This document shows positions 38,029-46,109 of a stretch of 46,402 nt of DNA, one piece after another. The stretch covers positions 1-46,402 of the forward strand of contig URDM01000014.1 in assembly GCA_900546575.1 (NCBI GenBank). Direction: 5' to 3'. The notes beneath the pieces are model-generated. The model was not told the origin of the DNA. It was given only the letters and a program-made list of their open reading frames with translations, and ran no database searches. The translations under genes and the position numbers were made by a program. Positions within the stretch are counted from its first letter, which is position 1; every line of letters begins with the position of its first letter. Origin of the DNA: an uncultured Prevotella sp. GTDB lineage: Bacteria; Bacteroidota; Bacteroidia; Bacteroidales; Bacteroidaceae.

Positions 38029-38280
38029 ATGGTTATAGTTAGCACAAGAGACTTTCGCACTAATCAGACTAAGTATCTGAATTTGGCAAAAGCAGGAGAG
38101 CACGTAGTCCTAAAATCGCGTGCTGGCAGTTTCCGCATCTTCCCCGATGACGGAGGTGATACCATTGACGCACCGCGCGACTTGATGAAAGAACTCAGAA
38201 ACGCTTTGACAGAGGTAAAGGAAGCCATTGCCGGAAAGCGTAAACTTCAATCTGCTGATAGTTTGCTCGATGAGTTGTAA
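38029..38280 (+). CDS. Phd/YefM-type antitoxin
   Basis: An 83-residue protein. The first half (VIVSTRDFRTNQTKYLNLAKAGEHVVLKSRAGSFRIFP) fits the Phd/YefM DNA-binding fold. The charged C-terminal half would wrap and neutralise the toxin. ATG 38029 is preferred to 38002 because the family starts directly at this beta-strand. Its stop overlaps the toxin start by 11 bases, which supports coupled translation. It probably represses its own promoter. Confidence 0.85.
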   Translation: MVIVSTRDFRTNQTKYLNLAKAGEHVVLKSRAGSFRIFPDDGGDTIDAPRDLMKELRNALTEVKEAIAGKRKLQSADSLLDEL

Positions 38281-38623
38281 TATTACAGTATCGGTTTCTG
38301 ATGACTTTGCAAAAGAAGCAAAACGTCTCGCTAAGAAATATCCAAGTTTTAAACAAGACTACAAGGATTTTCTCGATAGTATCAAAGAGAACCCTCTGCA
38401 AGGCGATGAGATTACAAAAAACATGCGCAAAATCCGTATGGCTATCAAATCAAAAGGCAAAGGTAAATCTGGTGGAGCAAGAGTCATCACGTTCAATGTT
38501 CTTACCAATGTCGAAAATGGTCAGGTTGTTTTTCTTCTTCTCTATGATAAAGAGGATGCTTCAACCGTCAAAGTCAATGTTGTCAAGCAACTTGTGCAAG
38601 ACATGGGATTTGATATTGAATAG
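38270..38623 (+). CDS. RelE/ParE-family toxin
   Basis: A 117-residue toxin of the RelE superfamily, expected to cut mRNA on the ribosome. The visible family pattern is KRLAKKYPSFKQDYKDFLDSI, NPLQGDEITKNMRKIRMAIKSKGKGKSGGARVI and a C-terminal LLLYDKEDASTVK. The ATG at 38270 overlaps the end of the antitoxin gene. Whether the toxin is an RNase or a gyrase poison cannot be told from the sequence. Confidence 0.87.
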   Translation: MSCNITVSVSDDFAKEAKRLAKKYPSFKQDYKDFLDSIKENPLQGDEITKNMRKIRMAIKSKGKGKSGGARVITFNVLTNVENGQVVFLLLYDKEDASTVKVNVVKQLVQDMGFDIE

Positions 38624-38630
38624 AACCTAT

Positions 38631-38670
38631 TTAGTCACGAATTTCCATGAATTCCACTCGCTCTACATTC
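38631..38670. repeat. Right direct repeat beside the toxin-antitoxin pair
   Basis: TTAGTCACGAATTTCCATGA followed directly by ATTCCACTCGCTCTACATTC. It repeats parts of 37713-37775 in the same orientation, 8 bases after the toxin stop. Confidence 0.8.
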
Positions 38671-38739
38671 TACAGTGTGATTTGTGCAATTCGTGGTGAA
38701 TGTATCTCAACCAAACTGTTTGCAGGCTTAATTTAGGGC

Positions 38740-38965
38740 CATCCGATATTTAGAGTGATAATGATAGAAGTGGGGATGCTTGAAAGAGTATTGACAGCAC
38801 AAATGGTAGGAGGCTATGGCGTCCCCGCCGTAGCCTGAGCAATTGGTAGACATATTCTTATTGTTATTATTTGCACCGCTGCTTGCTCAAGCTATGGCGA
38901 GGACGCCATAGCCTCCTACAGTTTGTCCTTATTAAAACCATTAATATCACTCCCAATGTCGGATG
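38740..38965. repeat. 226-base inverted-repeat element (MITE-like)
   Basis: Outer arms of 21 bases (38740-38760 and 38945-38965) match at 18 positions. Inner arms of 37 bases (38806-38842 and 38883-38919, opening GTAGGAGGCTATGGCGTCC) match at 34. The loop is 40 bases. It carries no open frame. A fragment CTGTAGGAGGCTAT recurs at 40501-40514. The gene-free stretch 38624-39124 holds this element, the repeats on either side, and the promoter of the next gene. Confidence 0.75.
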
Positions 38966-38971
38966 AACCTT

Positions 38972-39009
38972 AATTTATGGCCAATTCGTGATAATTCGTG
39001 ACTCTAAAA
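38972..39009. repeat. 38-nt direct repeat, left of the nuclease gene
   Basis: Starts AATTTATGGC and contains AATTCGTGATAATTCGTGAC. It recurs with 2 mismatches at 40314-40351 in the same orientation, beyond the DUF1016 gene. Confidence 0.85.
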
Positions 39010-39075
39010 CCCTCCTGCAACTTAGCTACTTTCTTTTTTTTTATAAAAACAATGTTCAATAATAATACGTGAAAA

Positions 39076-39107
39076 TTTGGGTAAACGACCTTTTTAATTT
39101 ATCTTTG
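39076..39107 (+). promoter_or_regulatory. Promoter of the DUF1016 nuclease gene
   Basis: TTTG (39076-39079), exactly 20 bases, TATCTTTG (39100-39107). A full match to the Bacteroidetes housekeeping consensus, 18 bases before the ATG. Confidence 0.8.
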
Positions 39108-39124
39108 TTTCCAAAAGTTGATTT

Positions 39125-40264
39125 ATGGACAAGATAAGTACACAATACAATCAAGCTGTTCAACTTATAAAGACGGCGATACTCACAAATCAGTTGGAAG
39201 CTGCAAAGGCGGTAAATCGTCAGATGCTTGCGTTATATTATGGTGTTGGTAAATACGTTTCTGACAATACTCGTAATGGCTGTTGGGGTACAGGAGCTAT
39301 TGAAACCATCAGCGAACAGCTTCGAAGAGAATTGCCTGGATTACGTGGCTTTTCGCCAACGAGTATCAAAAAAATGCGCATATTTTATGAACAATGGTGT
39401 GATTTCATAAATCGCCCGCCAATGGCGGACGATTTGCAATCAGCTGAAAATCAGGAATCTTTGCCATATAATGCTTTGTTGTCGGTAAATCGTCCGCCAT
39501 TGGCGGGCGATTTGGATTGGTACGATTTCTTTTCATTAAGTTTTTCGCATCACGACGAAATCTTATCCAAGACAAAGACTCTTGAGGAACGTGCTTTCTA
39601 CATTCATCAGGCTGCAACACTGCATTGGGATAAGTACACTCTACGCGATAATCTAAAAGCAGACTTGTATCATCATCAATCTCAGATGCCGAGCAATTTT
39701 GCTAAGACTATGCCTACAACCCGTCATGCGTTAAAAGCAATATCCATGTTCAAAGATGATTATTTGCTTGACTTTATAAACATAGAGGAGATTGACGAAT
39801 GGGATTCACAAGACATTGACGAAAGGGTTATAGAGAACTCTATTGTTAATAATGTGAAGAATTTTATCCTTACCTTCGGCAAGGATTTCACGTTTATGGG
39901 CAATCAAGTGCATATTGATAAATTTGGACATGATCATTGGGTTGACTTGTTGTTCTTTAATAGAGAACTACAAAGCCTTGTGGTTTTTGAGCTAAAGAAG
40001 GGAGCATTCAAACCTGCATATCTTGGTCAATTGTCTGCTTATATACGTATGCTTAACGATGATGAACGCAAACCACATGAGAATCCGACTATTGGCATCG
40101 TGCTCTGTCGTGATGCCGACAAAACATACGTTGAGTATCTCCTTCAAGACTATACACAACCAATGGGTGTTGCAACATATAAGGTGATGCCAGAGAAATT
40201 AAAAAGAATATTACCGCCAGAAGAGGATTTCAAGAAAATACTTGATGGAGAGGAGCCTCTTTAA
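39125..40264 (+). CDS. DUF1016 (YhcG-like) PD-(D/E)xK nuclease-family protein
   Basis: A 379-residue protein. Residues about 8-175 form the DUF1016 N-terminal domain (LYYGVGKYVSDNTRNGCWGTGAIETISEQL, FSPTSIKKMRIFYEQW). Residues about 205-350 form the nuclease domain with Asp274 and Glu289-x-Lys291 (DLLFFNRELQSLVVFELKKG, then YLGQLSAYIRML). The key residues are intact. Homologues are often near restriction or mobile genes; their role is unsettled. The N-terminal domain is interrupted by two in-frame palindromic elements giving NRPPMADDL (96-104) and NRPPLAGDL (122-130). The gene stands alone between 38-nt direct repeats and has its own promoter. Confidence 0.88.
   Translation: MDKISTQYNQAVQLIKTAILTNQLEAAKAVNRQMLALYYGVGKYVSDNTRNGCWGTGAIETISEQLRRELPGLRGFSPTSIKKMRIFYEQWCDFINRPPMADDLQSAENQESLPYNALLSVNRPPLAGDLDWYDFFSLSFSHHDEILSKTKTLEERAFYIHQAATLHWDKYTLRDNLKADLYHHQSQMPSNFAKTMPTTRHALKAISMFKDDYLLDFINIEEIDEWDSQDIDERVIENSIVNNVKNFILTFGKDFTFMGNQVHIDKFGHDHWVDLLFFNRELQSLVVFELKKGAFKPAYLGQLSAYIRMLNDDERKPHENPTIGIVLCRDADKTYVEYLLQDYTQPMGVATYKVMPEKLKRILPPEEDFKKILDGEEPL
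39409..39435. repeat. Palindromic element inside the nuclease gene, copy 1
   Basis: 27 bases: AAATCGCCCGCCA, one base, TGGCGGACGATTT, with one mismatched pair. It is read in frame as NRPPMADDL within the DUF1016 protein. Confidence 0.85.
39487..39513. repeat. Palindromic element inside the nuclease gene, copy 2
   Basis: 27 bases: AAATCGTCCGCCA, one base, TGGCGGGCGATTT, with one T-G pair. It is 78 bases after copy 1, in the same frame, read as NRPPLAGDL. Confidence 0.85.
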
Positions 40265-40313
40265 TACACTAACATGTATCCGTGAATTCTCCCCACGAAT
40301 AGTTCTCCTACAA

Positions 40314-40351
40314 AATTTATGGCTAATTCGTGATAATTCGTGACTCGAAAA
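40314..40351. repeat. 38-nt direct repeat, right of the nuclease gene
   Basis: Second copy of the repeat at 38972-39009, 49 bases after the nuclease stop. More loose copies of the ATTCGTG motif follow at 40388-40500, including (T)CCGTGAATT-n-TCCCCACG (40279-40298), also seen at 37737-37757. No gene is visible in 40265-40929. Confidence 0.85.
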
Positions 40352-40619
40352 ACTCTTACTTCTTTTGGATACTATATGCATCATTTGTGTGATTCGTGTA
40401 ATTCGTGTTGACGTTTCCCCAAGTATTAACCACGAATGACACGAATCTCACTCTAATTGTTCTTGTCGCATGCTTCATTCGCTTTGTGATTCGTGTCAAA
40501 CTGTAGGAGGCTATTTGTTGTGATTTGTTTTAAGCAAATGATGCATATTACTCCCCTCCCTGCGTGGAAGGAGACGGGGTAGGGCTTTTTCGTTCGCTCT
40601 TCACTACATATTCGTTCTG

Positions 40620-40776
40620 CCTACGCTCATCCTTCGTTTATCCTACGTTCATCCTCCGTTGTGCCTCCGTTATGTCTCCGCTTCGTTAACGAAGGTAGAT
40701 CGAGTTCACAACGGAGGATGATCGAGTTCACTACGAAGGATGAACGAAGGATAAACGAAGGACGAACGGAGGAATA
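40620..40776. repeat. 11-nt tandem array with inverted partner
   Basis: Six 11-base units start at 40620, 40631, 40642, 40653, 40664 and 40675 (CCTACGCTCAT, CCTTCGTTTAT, CCTACGTTCAT, CCTCCGTTGTG, CCTCCGTTATG, TCTCCGCTTCG). The reverse complement follows from about 40707 to 40776. Bases 40630-40654 pair with 40738-40762 at 24 of 25 positions, and 40649-40663 also pair perfectly with 40707-40721, an alternative fold. The centre is the palindrome CTTCGTTAACGAAG. Confidence 0.85.
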
Positions 40777-40858
40777 TGGAGATGTAACTGTATGGGAATG
40801 GGGAAATATGCCAAAATCAGCTTTATTTGTCTTTTTGTCACATTATCTGTTTGATATG

Positions 40859-40890
40859 TTTGTTTATTCCGATGTTTTGGGCTACATTTG
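40859..40890 (+). promoter_or_regulatory. Promoter of the 40930 glycosyltransferase operon
   Basis: TTTG (40859-40862), exactly 20 bases, TACATTTG (40883-40890). Full consensus match, about 33 bases from the likely transcription start to the ATG at 40930. Confidence 0.8.
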
Positions 40891-40929
40891 CATTTGTTTA
40901 ATCATATTATACATTGCATAATTTGATAT

Positions 40930-42108
40930 ATGAAAGAAGTAAAAAAAGTGGCGTTTGTACATGAGGTTTTTCCAATCGGAGGTGCTGAACGTGTTACTTG
41001 TGATATAGCTACAGAGCTTTTAAAGCGAGGTGGATATGAGGTGTATGTTTTTGCTCCTAAAATCCATCCGGAAATGTTGCCGGCAAATCTTGTGTCTGAC
41101 AATCGTTTTCATTTGGTTGTATCTCCTGACCATGACAAGATTAAGACAAAGGACGGTTGGAACGTTCTTCTTGATTGTGTGCGTACTAACGGTATAAGTA
41201 CAATAGTATTTGTGATTATACGACTATATGAAGTTTTGGACGAACTAAGGAATATGGGGTGTAAAACTATATATGCTCCTCATACAATCCCATTTTTTGA
41301 GGTTTGCTGTAAACGCCAGTATGCCCGTCAGAAAGCCCAAAAGAGTCTCTCAAAGAAAATCAAGTATTACTTGTTTAAGTACTTGCGATATGAGAAAACC
41401 CGTATGCTCGAACGTCGTTGGGCTAAGCGCTATATGGTAGACTTTAACCATTTTGACGATTATATGGTTCTGTGCGATGGTTATCGTGATACATTGGTGC
41501 ATGACTTAAAGTTGTCGCCGTCTGATGCTTCTCGCATACATGTCATTCCGAATATGCAGCAACATGCTACCGACATTTGTTATGACAAGCGTAAGGAATT
41601 TCTGTTTGTCGGTCGCCTGTCGTTTCCTGACAAACGTGTAGACCGACTGATTGATGCTTGGCGTTTGATTTATGATAAGTTGCCTGATTGGAGCCTTGTC
41701 ATTGTAGGTGACGGACCCGACCGCAAACGACTTGAAACTTTAGCTGAAGGATTGCCTCGTTTGAGTTTCGAGGGTTATCAAAAGCCTGATGATTATTATC
41801 GTCGTGCTTCTGCTTTGTGTCTTGTATCTGAGTTTGAGGGATTCCCATTGTGTCTGATTGAGGCGCAATCGCATGGAGTTGTGCCTATTACAATGAATTC
41901 GTCAGAGGGAGTTTGCAGTATTGTCGGCAATGATGGTTCGGCTGGTATGCTTGTGCCAAAGGGCAATGTTCGTGCCTTTGCCGACAAGATGCTTGAGTTT
42001 GCGGCTCTTGATGAAGACACCAAACTCCGACTCCGTCATCAAGTAGTAGCCAAATCGTTGGAGTACAGCCCGGAGAAAGTAGGGCAGATGTGGGTGGATT
42101 TGTTGTAA
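40930..42108 (+). CDS. Glycosyltransferase, GT4-like (paralogue A)
   Basis: A 392-residue GT-B enzyme. The N-terminal loop FPIGGAERVTCDIA is the acceptor-side glycine motif. The C-terminal donor site has FVGRLSFPDKRVDRLIDAW, GDGPDRKRLE and EFEGFPLCLIEAQSHGVVPI, with Glu303 and Glu311 in the E-x7-E motif. It is very similar along its whole length to the gene at 43161, so the pair is a duplication. It probably adds sugars to LPS or capsule. It is the first gene of a three-gene cluster with its own promoter. Confidence 0.9.
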   Translation: MKEVKKVAFVHEVFPIGGAERVTCDIATELLKRGGYEVYVFAPKIHPEMLPANLVSDNRFHLVVSPDHDKIKTKDGWNVLLDCVRTNGISTIVFVIIRLYEVLDELRNMGCKTIYAPHTIPFFEVCCKRQYARQKAQKSLSKKIKYYLFKYLRYEKTRMLERRWAKRYMVDFNHFDDYMVLCDGYRDTLVHDLKLSPSDASRIHVIPNMQQHATDICYDKRKEFLFVGRLSFPDKRVDRLIDAWRLIYDKLPDWSLVIVGDGPDRKRLETLAEGLPRLSFEGYQKPDDYYRRASALCLVSEFEGFPLCLIEAQSHGVVPITMNSSEGVCSIVGNDGSAGMLVPKGNVRAFADKMLEFAALDEDTKLRLRHQVVAKSLEYSPEKVGQMWVDLL

Positions 42109-42168
42109 AATCTAAAGCTACAACCCTCTGCTTAATAATTGAAATCGCATAAACAAATATACTAAAAC

Positions 42169-43119
42169 ATGCCAAAAGTAAGTGTCGTTATTCCAGTTTA
42201 TGGAGTAGAGAAATATATAGAACGTTGTGCCAGAAGTCTGTTTGAGCAGACTTTAGACGATATTGAATATATATTCGTTAATGACTGCACCAAAGACAGG
42301 TCGATAGACATTCTGAATGAAGTCATAAACGACTATCCTGCAAGAAAACAACAGGTAAGAATCGTACATCATGAGAAGAATAAGGGACTGCCATTTGCAA
42401 GACAAAGCGGATGGCAGGTCGCTACTGGCGAATATATAGCAAACTGTGACAGCGATGATTGGGTTGACCTAAATCTATACGAGATGATGTATAATGTGGC
42501 GATAGAAAAAAACGCCGACATTGTTGTGAGTGACTTTATTTCTGTTCGTCAAGATGGCACTGAAAGAATATGCGGATTGCGTAATGTAAATGCAAGCAAG
42601 GAGGATGTTATAAAGGACATCATGTACATGCGTACTTTATGGTGCATCTGGAATAAGTTGTTCCGTCGTGATTTGCTTTTGCAGTTGGAAGAACCACCGC
42701 AGAAGTATATGGCAGAGGATATGTCTGTTACGCTGCCTTTATATCATAAAAGTGATGTGATAGCCTATTGCCAAAGCGCATGTTATTTCTATAACGTCAG
42801 AACTGATACCGCTTCGCATCAGACCTCGTTGGAAGGAGTAGTAAAGAATTATAAGGAAATAACCGAAAACTTTGCTATTGTACAAAGATTTTATAGTAAA
42901 GAGGATAAGAAGGGAACTTATAAAAGGGCTTTAAATAATGTTCACTTCTTCCATATAATGTCACTCCTTCCGTATATAAAGGAAAAGGAAGTAAGGCAAT
43001 TGTTGAGAGAGTGCCCCCTTTCTGTATTCTATTATATGATAACGGATAGGAAAGCCAAGACCACAAGACGCAAGAAAGCCTTCAAATTGCTGATGAAAAG
43101 GCTGCTTGGATTGATATAA
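42169..43119 (+). CDS. Glycosyltransferase, family 2
   Basis: A 316-residue GT-A enzyme. The start VSVVIPVYGVEKYIERCARSLFEQ and the metal-binding DSDDW (residues 94-98) are standard for family 2. Base use differs from its neighbours: about 14 of 21 arginines use AGA or AGG, while the flanking GT4 genes use mostly CGN. That suggests it came from elsewhere. It sits between two paralogous GT4 genes with gaps of 60 and 41 bases, all on the same strand. Substrate unknown. Confidence 0.9.
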   Translation: MPKVSVVIPVYGVEKYIERCARSLFEQTLDDIEYIFVNDCTKDRSIDILNEVINDYPARKQQVRIVHHEKNKGLPFARQSGWQVATGEYIANCDSDDWVDLNLYEMMYNVAIEKNADIVVSDFISVRQDGTERICGLRNVNASKEDVIKDIMYMRTLWCIWNKLFRRDLLLQLEEPPQKYMAEDMSVTLPLYHKSDVIAYCQSACYFYNVRTDTASHQTSLEGVVKNYKEITENFAIVQRFYSKEDKKGTYKRALNNVHFFHIMSLLPYIKEKEVRQLLRECPLSVFYYMITDRKAKTTRRKKAFKLLMKRLLGLI

Positions 43120-43160
43120 TATGGCGTTCTAAATGTAAACATTTATTCAAAAACTAATAT

Positions 43161-44351
43161 ATGGCTGAAGTTAAGAAAGTGGCGTTTGTGCATGGTGAGT
43201 TCCCTATTGGAGGTGCCGAACGTGTTACGTGTGATATTGCCGCTGCGCTATTGGAGCGTGGTGGCTATGAGGTTTATGTGTTTGCTCGTGAGTACAATCC
43301 TGAATTGTTGCCGTCAAATCTTGCTTCCGACAACCGTTTTCATGTAATTGTTTCGCCTACTCTTGGCAACGTAAAGTTGAAAAAGAATTGGGAATTCTTG
43401 CTTGATGGCGTTCGTGCCAATGGTATTGGTACGGTGGTATTTGTAATGATGTGTCAGCATGATGTTGTTGAAGAGCTGCATCGTATGGGATGCAAGACGA
43501 TATATGCTAATCATAATGTTCCGTATTGGGAGATATTCAGAAAGCGTCAGCGTGCTCGTCAGAATAGCCATAATGGATTGGTCAAGGCTGCGAAGTATTA
43601 TCTTGCAAAGTATCTGCGCTATGAAAAGACCAATATGCTTGAACGCCGTTATCGCAAGCGCTATATTAAGACTGTCAATGTTTTTGATGATTATATGGTG
43701 CTGTGCGAAGGTTATCGCGATCAGATCGTACGTGATTTGAAATTGTCGTCAAATCATATCATGCATATGCATGTAATTCCTAACATGCAGCAACCTGCTA
43801 CTGACATTTGTTACGACAAGCAAAAGGAGTTTCTGTATGTAGGTCGTCTGTCGTATCCCGACAAGCGTATTGACCGGTTGATTGATGCCTGGCGTATGAT
43901 TTGTGACAAGTTGCCCGACTGGAGTCTTGTTATTGTAGGCGACGGACCTGATGCTAAGCGGTTGAAGTCGTTGGCTAAGGGATTGCCTCGTGTCAGTTTC
44001 GAGGGCTATCAAAGTCCTGCTGAATACTATCGTCATGCTTCAGCCTTGTGTCTTGTGTCAGAGTACGAGGGATTTCCATTGTGTCTGATTGAGGCACAAT
44101 CGCATGGTGTAGTGCCAATATCTATGGATATGTGCGAAGGTGTGCGCAGTATAGTCGGCACAGATGGTTCTGCCGGCATACTTACTCCCAAAGGCGACGT
44201 GCAAGCCTTTGCCGACAAGATGCTGGAGTTTGCTGCCATGGATGAGGACAAAAAGCAGCGACTCCGCCATCAGGTGGTGGCGAAGTCGCTTGAGTACAGT
44301 CCTAATATAATTATTCAGAAATGGATTGATTTGTTCAATCAGTCGAAGTAG
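43161..44351 (+). CDS. Glycosyltransferase, GT4-like (paralogue B)
   Basis: A 396-residue GT-B enzyme closely related to the gene at 40930: the same FPIGGAERVTCDIA, YLRYEKT-MLERR, HVIPNMQQ-ATDICYDK-KEFL, and EYEGFPLCLIEAQSHGVVPI with Glu303 and Glu311 at the same residue numbers. The two differ mostly in the acceptor-binding N-terminal half (about residues 45-130), as expected if they use the same donor on different acceptors. Its stop codon lies in the stem of a terminator hairpin, and the convergent asnB ends 30 bases further on. Confidence 0.9.
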   Translation: MAEVKKVAFVHGEFPIGGAERVTCDIAAALLERGGYEVYVFAREYNPELLPSNLASDNRFHVIVSPTLGNVKLKKNWEFLLDGVRANGIGTVVFVMMCQHDVVEELHRMGCKTIYANHNVPYWEIFRKRQRARQNSHNGLVKAAKYYLAKYLRYEKTNMLERRYRKRYIKTVNVFDDYMVLCEGYRDQIVRDLKLSSNHIMHMHVIPNMQQPATDICYDKQKEFLYVGRLSYPDKRIDRLIDAWRMICDKLPDWSLVIVGDGPDAKRLKSLAKGLPRVSFEGYQSPAEYYRHASALCLVSEYEGFPLCLIEAQSHGVVPISMDMCEGVRSIVGTDGSAGILTPKGDVQAFADKMLEFAAMDEDKKQRLRHQVVAKSLEYSPNIIIQKWIDLFNQSK

Positions 44352-44378
44352 TGCCAGTCTTTAGCACTACCGGTTTTT
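44348..44378 (+). terminator. Terminator over the stop codon of paralogue B
   Basis: GTAGTGC (44348-44354) pairs with GCACTAC (44364-44370), then CGG and TTTTT (44374-44378). The stop TAG is part of the 5' arm. This packs an end signal into the 30-base convergent gap with asnB. Confidence 0.7.
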
Positions 44379-44381
44379 GCT

Positions 44382-46046
44382 TTAGTACGCCTTTTCGTGT
44401 ATGCCTGCTACTGCACGTCCGCTGGGGTCGTTCTTGCCTTGGAACGCTTTGTCCCAAGCCAGCGCCTCGGCGGTAGAACATGCTACGCTCGGAACGCTGG
44501 GCACGCTGCGTGCTGCTGATTCCGAGGGGAAGTGTTCTTCGAAGATTGTGCGGTAGTAGTATTCCTCCTTGCAGCGTGGCGGATTGATGGGGAAGCGTTC
44601 GGCGGCATGAGCCATTTGCTCATCCGACACCTGTTGCTCGGTAATCTGCTTCAACGTGTCAATCCACGAGTATCCCACGCCGTCGCTGAACTGTTCCTTC
44701 TGTCGCCATGCCACCTCCTCGGGCAGCATGTCGGCGAACGCCTCGCGTACAATCTTCTTCTCAATGGTCTTGCCCGGGCACATCTTTGCTTCGGGATTGG
44801 TGCGCATAGCCACGTCAAGGAATTCCTTGTCGAGGAAGGGCACACGTCCCTCCACGCCCCATGCCGACAGACTTTTGTTGGCACGCAGACAGTCGTACAG
44901 ATGCAGCTTGGACAGCTTGCGTACGGTCTCCTCGTGGAATGCGCGTGCGTCGGGAGCCTTGTGGAAGTAAAGATAGCCTCCGAATATCTCGTCGGCACCC
45001 TCGCCCGAGAGCACCATCTTTATGCCCATCGACTTTATTACACGTGCCAGCAGATACATAGGTGTTGAGGCTCGCACGGTGGTTACGTCGTAGGTCTCGA
45101 TGAAGTATATCACGTCGCGTATGGCGTCGAGTCCCTCCTGAATGGTGTAGTTTATCTCGTGGTGGACGGTTCCTATGTAGTCAGCCACAAGCCGTGCCTT
45201 AGCCAAGTCGGGTGCTCCCTTCAGTCCTACGGCAAACGAGTGCAGGCGCGGCCACCAGGCACGTTCCTTACCGTCCGATTCGATGCGTCGCTCGGAGTAT
45301 TTCTCGGCAATTGCCGAGATTACCGACGAATCCAGTCCGCCCGACAGCAGTACTCCGTAGGGTACATCGCTCATAAGTTGGCGGCGCACAGCGTCTTCCA
45401 GTGCATCGTGGATGGCGCTGACGCTCGCCTTGTTGTCTTTCACGGCTTCGTAGTTGAACCAGTCGCGCTTGTAGTAGCGGGTCATCTTGCCCTCGCGACT
45501 TGAGTAGTAGTGGCCCGGCAGGAAGGGTTCGTAGCGTTCGCACTCGCCCTCAAGAGCCTTCAGTTCGGACGCAACATACACGGTGCCGTCGCTGTCGTAG
45601 CCTATATATAGAGGAATTACACCGATGGGATCGCGTGCAATCAGAAACTCGTCGCGCTCCTGGTCGTACAGGGCAAAGGCGAATATGCCGCTCAGGTCTT
45701 CAAGAAAGTCGATACCCTTGTCGCGATACAGGGCGAGGATAACCTCGCAGTCGCTGCCCGTCTGAAACTCATACTTGCCCTTGTAGCGCTCGCGTATGTC
45801 CTGATGGTTGTATATCTCGCCGTTGACGGCAAGCACTTGCTGGCGGTCGGGCGAGAACAATGGCTGTCCGCCCGATTCGGGGTCGACTATCGACAGGCGT
45901 TCGTGAGCCAGAATGGCAGTACCTCCGCAGTATATACCGCTCCAGTCTGGACCGCGATGACGAATCTTACGGCTCATGCGCAGAGCCTTTTGGCGCAACT
46001 CGGGAGTCTGTTCCCGAAGGTTGAAAATAGATACAATTCCACACAT
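44382..46046 (-). CDS. asnB: Asparagine synthase (glutamine-hydrolysing)
   Basis: A 554-residue class II amidotransferase that makes asparagine from aspartate, ATP and glutamine. Cys2 of MCGIVSIFN is the glutaminase nucleophile after Met removal. The N-terminal domain runs to about 190 (RGPDWSG, NGEIYNH). The synthetase PP-loop SGGLDSS is at residues 235-241, and SGEGADEIFGGYLYFHKAP follows. Its length matches E. coli AsnB. The C-terminal end is Ser/Ala/Pro-rich. The minus-strand promoter-like boxes at 46246-46278 would give a leader of about 195 bases that contains the 22-nt palindrome array. Confidence 0.97.
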   Translation of the reverse strand: MCGIVSIFNLREQTPELRQKALRMSRKIRHRGPDWSGIYCGGTAILAHERLSIVDPESGGQPLFSPDRQQVLAVNGEIYNHQDIRERYKGKYEFQTGSDCEVILALYRDKGIDFLEDLSGIFAFALYDQERDEFLIARDPIGVIPLYIGYDSDGTVYVASELKALEGECERYEPFLPGHYYSSREGKMTRYYKRDWFNYEAVKDNKASVSAIHDALEDAVRRQLMSDVPYGVLLSGGLDSSVISAIAEKYSERRIESDGKERAWWPRLHSFAVGLKGAPDLAKARLVADYIGTVHHEINYTIQEGLDAIRDVIYFIETYDVTTVRASTPMYLLARVIKSMGIKMVLSGEGADEIFGGYLYFHKAPDARAFHEETVRKLSKLHLYDCLRANKSLSAWGVEGRVPFLDKEFLDVAMRTNPEAKMCPGKTIEKKIVREAFADMLPEEVAWRQKEQFSDGVGYSWIDTLKQITEQQVSDEQMAHAAERFPINPPRCKEEYYYRTIFEEHFPSESAARSVPSVPSVACSTAEALAWDKAFQGKNDPSGRAVAGIHEKAY

Positions 46047-46109
46047 ATTTTTGTCTTCTTTTATTGGTTTTTGCTGTTTGTTTGGGGGTGTATTTCTGGG
46101 GTGCTTTCC

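Noticed and set aside
38740..38965. Insertion sequence
   Set aside because: There is no transposase frame inside and the element is only 226 bases, so at most it is a non-autonomous element.
40661..40921. 86-codon frame before the glycosyltransferase cluster
   Set aside because: It lies in the 11-nt inverted array and runs over the promoter of the next gene. No homology pattern.
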